Position numbers and translations under genes: made by a program. A stretch of DNA of 64,000 nt, from positions 642,512-706,511 of the forward strand of contig NZ_VTSR01000005.1 of assembly GCF_008329715.1 (NCBI RefSeq). Direction: 5' to 3'. The stretch comes from Gimesia chilikensis (GTDB taxonomy: Bacteria; Planctomycetota; Planctomycetia; Planctomycetales; Planctomycetaceae). Every line of letters begins with the position of its first letter. The stretch's first letter is position 1. The notes under the pieces were generated by a model. That model was not told where the DNA came from. It made no database searches and was given only the letters and a program-made list of their open reading frames with translations. Shown piece after piece: positions 59,480-64,000 of the stretch.

Positions 59480-59516
59480 ACTTCCCTTTTTGAATAACGC
59501 TTGAGATAAAACTTCC

Positions 59517-59549
59517 AGAGCCCTCACTATCACGGTGAGGGCTCTTTTT
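59517..59549 (+). terminator. Rho-independent terminator of clpC
   Basis: Perfect 11-bp stem AGAGCCCTCAC / GTGAGGGCTCT, 7-base loop, then TTTTT. It sits 38 bases after the clpC stop. Confidence 0.92.
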
Positions 59550-59580
59550 GTATCTGTATTCAACCGCAAGGAGCAGGACC

Positions 59581-60267
59581 ATGCTTCCCCGTCGACTCGA
59601 ACCCGAAGTCATGGACACCCGCGAAGAGGCCCTCGGCTACAACACCATGGACAATCGCGAGGTCAATCGGCGCTTCGCGGATGAAGTCCTCGCGCTCATC
59701 GCAGGTTCGGAAAAAGATAGCTCGCAGCCGCTCACACTGCTCGATCCCGGCACCGGGACCGCGCTGATCCCCATAGAAATCTGTCAACGTAACGCGCAGG
59801 TTCAGATCATCGCGGCCGACCTCGCTACCGAAATGCTCAAAGTCGCCACAAACAACCTGCGCAGCGCGGAACTCTCCAACCGCATCTCACTGGAACTCGC
59901 TGATGCCAGACAGCTGCCCTGCCCGGATTGTTCCGTGGACGGCGTCATCGCCAACAGCCTGATTCATCACATCGCGGATCCCTTGCCCATCCTGCAGGAA
60001 ATGCTGCGCGTGATCAAACCGGGTGGCTTCCTGTTTCTCCGCGATCTCGCCCGGCCAGACTCGCTGGACGATCTCGAATCGCTCGTCAGACAGTATACCG
60101 CGAATGACACGCCGCACCAGCGTCAGATGCTGACCGACTCCCTGCACGCCGCGCTCACCCTCTCAGAAATTCGGGATCTGCTGCAGACCTGCGGCCTGCC
60201 CCCTGAAGCAGCACAGCTGACCTCCGATCGGCACTGGACCGTCTCGCATCGACTTGCGCAAACATAA
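59581..60267 (+). CDS. Class I SAM-dependent methyltransferase
   Basis: 228 residues from ATG 59581, preceded by AAGGAG; the frame to 59548 overlaps the terminator. Motif I LLDPGTGTALIPIE, IIAADLATEML, LADARQLPCPDCSVDGVIAN and MLRVIKPGGFLFLRDLARP. The N-terminal MLPRRLEPEVMD and GYNTMDN segments occur in a small bacterial family. The substrate is unknown. Confidence 0.82.
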   Translation: MLPRRLEPEVMDTREEALGYNTMDNREVNRRFADEVLALIAGSEKDSSQPLTLLDPGTGTALIPIEICQRNAQVQIIAADLATEMLKVATNNLRSAELSNRISLELADARQLPCPDCSVDGVIANSLIHHIADPLPILQEMLRVIKPGGFLFLRDLARPDSLDDLESLVRQYTANDTPHQRQMLTDSLHAALTLSEIRDLLQTCGLPPEAAQLTSDRHWTVSHRLAQT

Positions 60268-60269
60268 AA

Positions 60270-60308
60270 ACAGGGGAAAGACTGACTTCGTATCAGTCTT
60301 TCCCCTGT
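60270..60308. terminator. Strong inverted repeat, likely terminator
   Basis: Perfect 16-bp stem ACAGGGGAAAGACTGA / TCAGTCTTTCCCCTGT with a 7-base loop just after the methyltransferase stop; a GGCGTTTT tail follows. It can end transcription from both sides (csrA comes from the other). Confidence 0.85.
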
Positions 60309-60379
60309 GGCGTTTTCAATTAGTCTTTAATTGAAATCAATCCCTGATCCGCCTGGTGAACGTCTTTGTTCAAAGCCGA

Positions 60380-60610
60380 TCACTCGCTGGCATTTTTGGA
60401 TGGCGACTGAGATGGGGTACGCTGCGCTTCCGCTTCTTTCATCGCGTTTTCACGCTGAATCGCATCATACACTTCCTGACGGTGTACTGGAATTTCTGTA
60501 GGGGCCTGGATTCCTAACCGCACTTTATCACCCCGGATATCGACAATAGTAATGACAATATTGTCACCGATGATGATGCTCTCGTCGCGTTGTCTCGACA
60601 ATACAAGCAT
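60380..60610 (-). CDS. csrA: Carbon storage regulator CsrA
   Basis: 76 residues from ATG 60610, which has AAGGAG upstream: [20 protein letters not shown], then [12 protein letters not shown] and [16 protein letters not shown]-binding arginine in the HRQEV region. A polar extension ([16 protein letters not shown]) follows the usual core. It binds GGA-containing leaders to control translation of carbon, motility or flagellar genes. The longer frame to 60820 is not real. Confidence 0.95.
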   Translation of the reverse strand: MLVLSRQRDESIIIGDNIVITIVDIRGDKVRLGIQAPTEIPVHRQEVYDAIQRENAMKEAEAQRTPSQSPSKNASE

Positions 60611-61238
60611 CGTAGTAACTCCTTCCGTAGATCTATTATTTCTGGGCCAATGAGGTGATATCTGAAGAGGCGACAAACCTCTTATCGATTTGACTAAAAG
60701 CTTGTCACCTGTTGTCATTTCGTAAGTAAGTAAAAACAATTCAGTCCGGTCGGAAGGGACTCCATCTTGGAGAACCGTGCGGTTCCTGCACAAAACTCCC
60801 GATCCGGCAATGACCCACATCCCTGCATCTGAGTAATGAGTTCCGCGGGGGTACTAACTACATCGACCTTTCCACAGAGAAGATTCCTTTTAAGATAGGA
60901 TAAATGAGCACATTAAGAAAAGATGTATGCCGCTCTGCCGAATAGCCCAACCATACCGCCTGTAACGATTTTGACGCCCGGCTGGCCATTAATAATGAAA
61001 TTTTGCACACATGCGAACATAAACAGGACCTCGAGGGGCTAATCTGAATTGCCAATTCCCCTGCAGATGTATAACCTTGTAGGTAGCGCTCTGATTTGAC
61101 GCACTTCGCATCCCACCTAGATTTACTGCGGCGAAAATCAGAACCTGCCTCGTGTTTCACCCTCTGATTAAGCAGACCTTCCGGATCAAATCCGGTCCTG
61201 ACCCCCACTTTCGGGACAAACGCTGGAGTAAATGACCA
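60611..61238. promoter_or_regulatory. Intergenic region between csrA and cstA
   Basis: About 630 bases, no gene. It contains a small palindrome GAACCG-TG-CGGTTC (60772-60785) and AT-rich stretches near 60880-60990. cstA starts with GGAG and CCGGATCAAATCCGG is an inverted repeat (about 61180-61194). Divergent promoters of csrA and cstA are expected here. Confidence 0.45.
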
Positions 61239-63134
<1,896 letters not shown>

Positions 63135-63158
63135 GCGTAACCACCACAGCACAAACCG

Positions 63159-63191
63159 CTTAACCGACGGGCCCTCAGCCCGTCGGTTAAG
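63159..63191. terminator. Inverted repeat after cstA
   Basis: Perfect 14-bp stem CTTAACCGACGGGC / GCCCGTCGGTTAAG with a CCTCA loop. No long T-tract, but its position 24 bases after the stop suggests a terminator. Confidence 0.8.
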
Positions 63192-63205
63192 TACATTCCT
63201 GGGTA

Positions 63206-63226
63206 GGCCCGAATGCAATTCGGGCC
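63206..63226. repeat. REP-like palindrome
   Basis: GGCCCGAAT-GCA-ATTCGGGCC followed by GAGCGCAGCGAGCAGG. The pattern of a palindrome plus GAGCG.AGCGAG tail is typical of extragenic repeats; other genome copies cannot be checked here. Confidence 0.6.
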
Positions 63227-64000
63227 GAGCGCAGCGAGCAGGAAATTGACAGAGTAAGACTACGAACGGTGGACCCAGCGCACCACTCGCTAAGTGAAAA
63301 CGTTCGTGCCCGATTGTCACAAGTAGACTTCGACATACACGACCGGCAGCGAGTACCCATTCCTGAATCAAGCGTCTGCGAACAGGACCCAACGAACCGC
63401 CCCACTGAACTTCGCCTGCACTTTCCTGAACAGACTGATCTTGATTCGCACTTCCCGAATCGTAAAGTGTCGCAATTGTGCTTCGCGCGCGAGGCGGACG
63501 ATGCGTGCACCGGAACACGCGACACAAGTCACGTAAAAGCACCTGAATCGCCGTCGTTTTTTGGCGTTTTTCACCGGAACAGTCGGCACCGGTTCGATCT
63601 GTCTCGTACATTTTCAACTCATTTCGGAGCATACTCAGAGCACTTCGGAGCACAATCGCGGTGAACTCAAAGTATTTCACAATCATTTCACTCCCCGGAT
63701 TCTGCTTGACGCCTGCGTGCCGATCGAAATAATCTCCATTCCACATGACGAACGTTCCCAGGAATGGACTGAGAGAAAAACCAGCGCTGGCAACACGCTC
63801 CCCCATCACCGGCGCTGATCAAGATACTTCCCACTTGATACAAAAGGAGCGCGCACTCATCCTACAGATCGGCACCAACAGGAAAAGCTGCACATCAGCC
63901 AGCACAAAAAACTGAGCGGCAAGGCGCTAGTAACTCCGCTCTTAAGTTCGTTCCCACCAGAGCGGTTTTTTATGCTGTTTTCCTGATTTCTGTAGACTGC
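63227..64000. other. Right end of window, no gene supported
   Basis: About 770 bases. Several frames of 60-130 codons overlap on both strands with no ribosome site, no family and no bias in base use. No RNA gene is seen; the last 50 bases end with a short AT-rich tract. Confidence 0.4.

Noticed and set aside
63232..64000. Genes at the right edge
   Set aside because: Several overlapping frames on both strands, none with a ribosome site or recognisable domain.

Overview
The window is chromosomal DNA of a planctomycete, probably of the Gimesia/Rubinisphaera type (the genus is an inference). Pointers are a PVC-type haem-binding HEAT-repeat cytochrome next to a formylglycine sulfatase, a Tat-exported Gfo/Idh/MocA oxidoreductase, an FHA / Ser-Thr kinase / sigma-factor cluster, a DUF455 protein, an ammonium-transporter histidine kinase and a tiny bL37-like ribosomal protein.

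Layout. 1-3750: end of a phage-like or surface-modification operon (open coiled-coil protein, double glycosyltransferase, methyltransferase). 3774-9668: minus-strand genes (PH-like membrane protein, zincin, 2OG-Fe(II) oxygenase, Gfo/Idh/MocA oxidoreductase, and a three-gene unit headed by a LexA-like HTH protein lacking the protease). 10079-14768: haem protein plus sulfatase. 14807-18251: HAD, DUF455, methyltransferase and dprA. 18443-21860: small membrane protein, TauE/SafE, DJ-1, DUF423 and M19 dipeptidase. 22063-27629: coiled-coil protein, FHA, PLDc_N-like, kinase, membrane protein and sigma factor. 28128-50400: comM, interrupted. 50404-63134: amt-kinase fusion, dusB, a Clp_N-ThiD2-ThiE fusion, clpC, a methyltransferase, csrA and cstA.

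The most striking feature is a 20.7-kb, visibly AT-richer island (28782-49520) inserted in the Walker A region of comM (YifB/ComM Mg-chelatase-like ATPase). Joining the flanks across a shared CT dinucleotide restores an uninterrupted 511-codon gene. The two element ends combine into an attP of two perfect 19-bp inverted arms around an 8-bp centre. A large serine recombinase sits at the left end with its stop codon on the core, and a resolvase-like small serine recombinase lies next to it.

Island cargo: a NaeI-family restriction enzyme with C5 methyltransferase and Vsr, an Mrr-type nuclease, an HNH nuclease, a TPR protein with a small partner, a cysteine-peptidase-like protein, several unknown membrane proteins, a DUF3102-like protein and a protein with family-A-polymerase-like motifs. 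At least five degenerate copies of a ~170-bp intergenic repeat, plus loose copies of its palindrome, separate the cargo genes. This looks like a modular defence island with a repeat-delimited cassette layout. No tyrosine integrase or recognisable attC site was seen.
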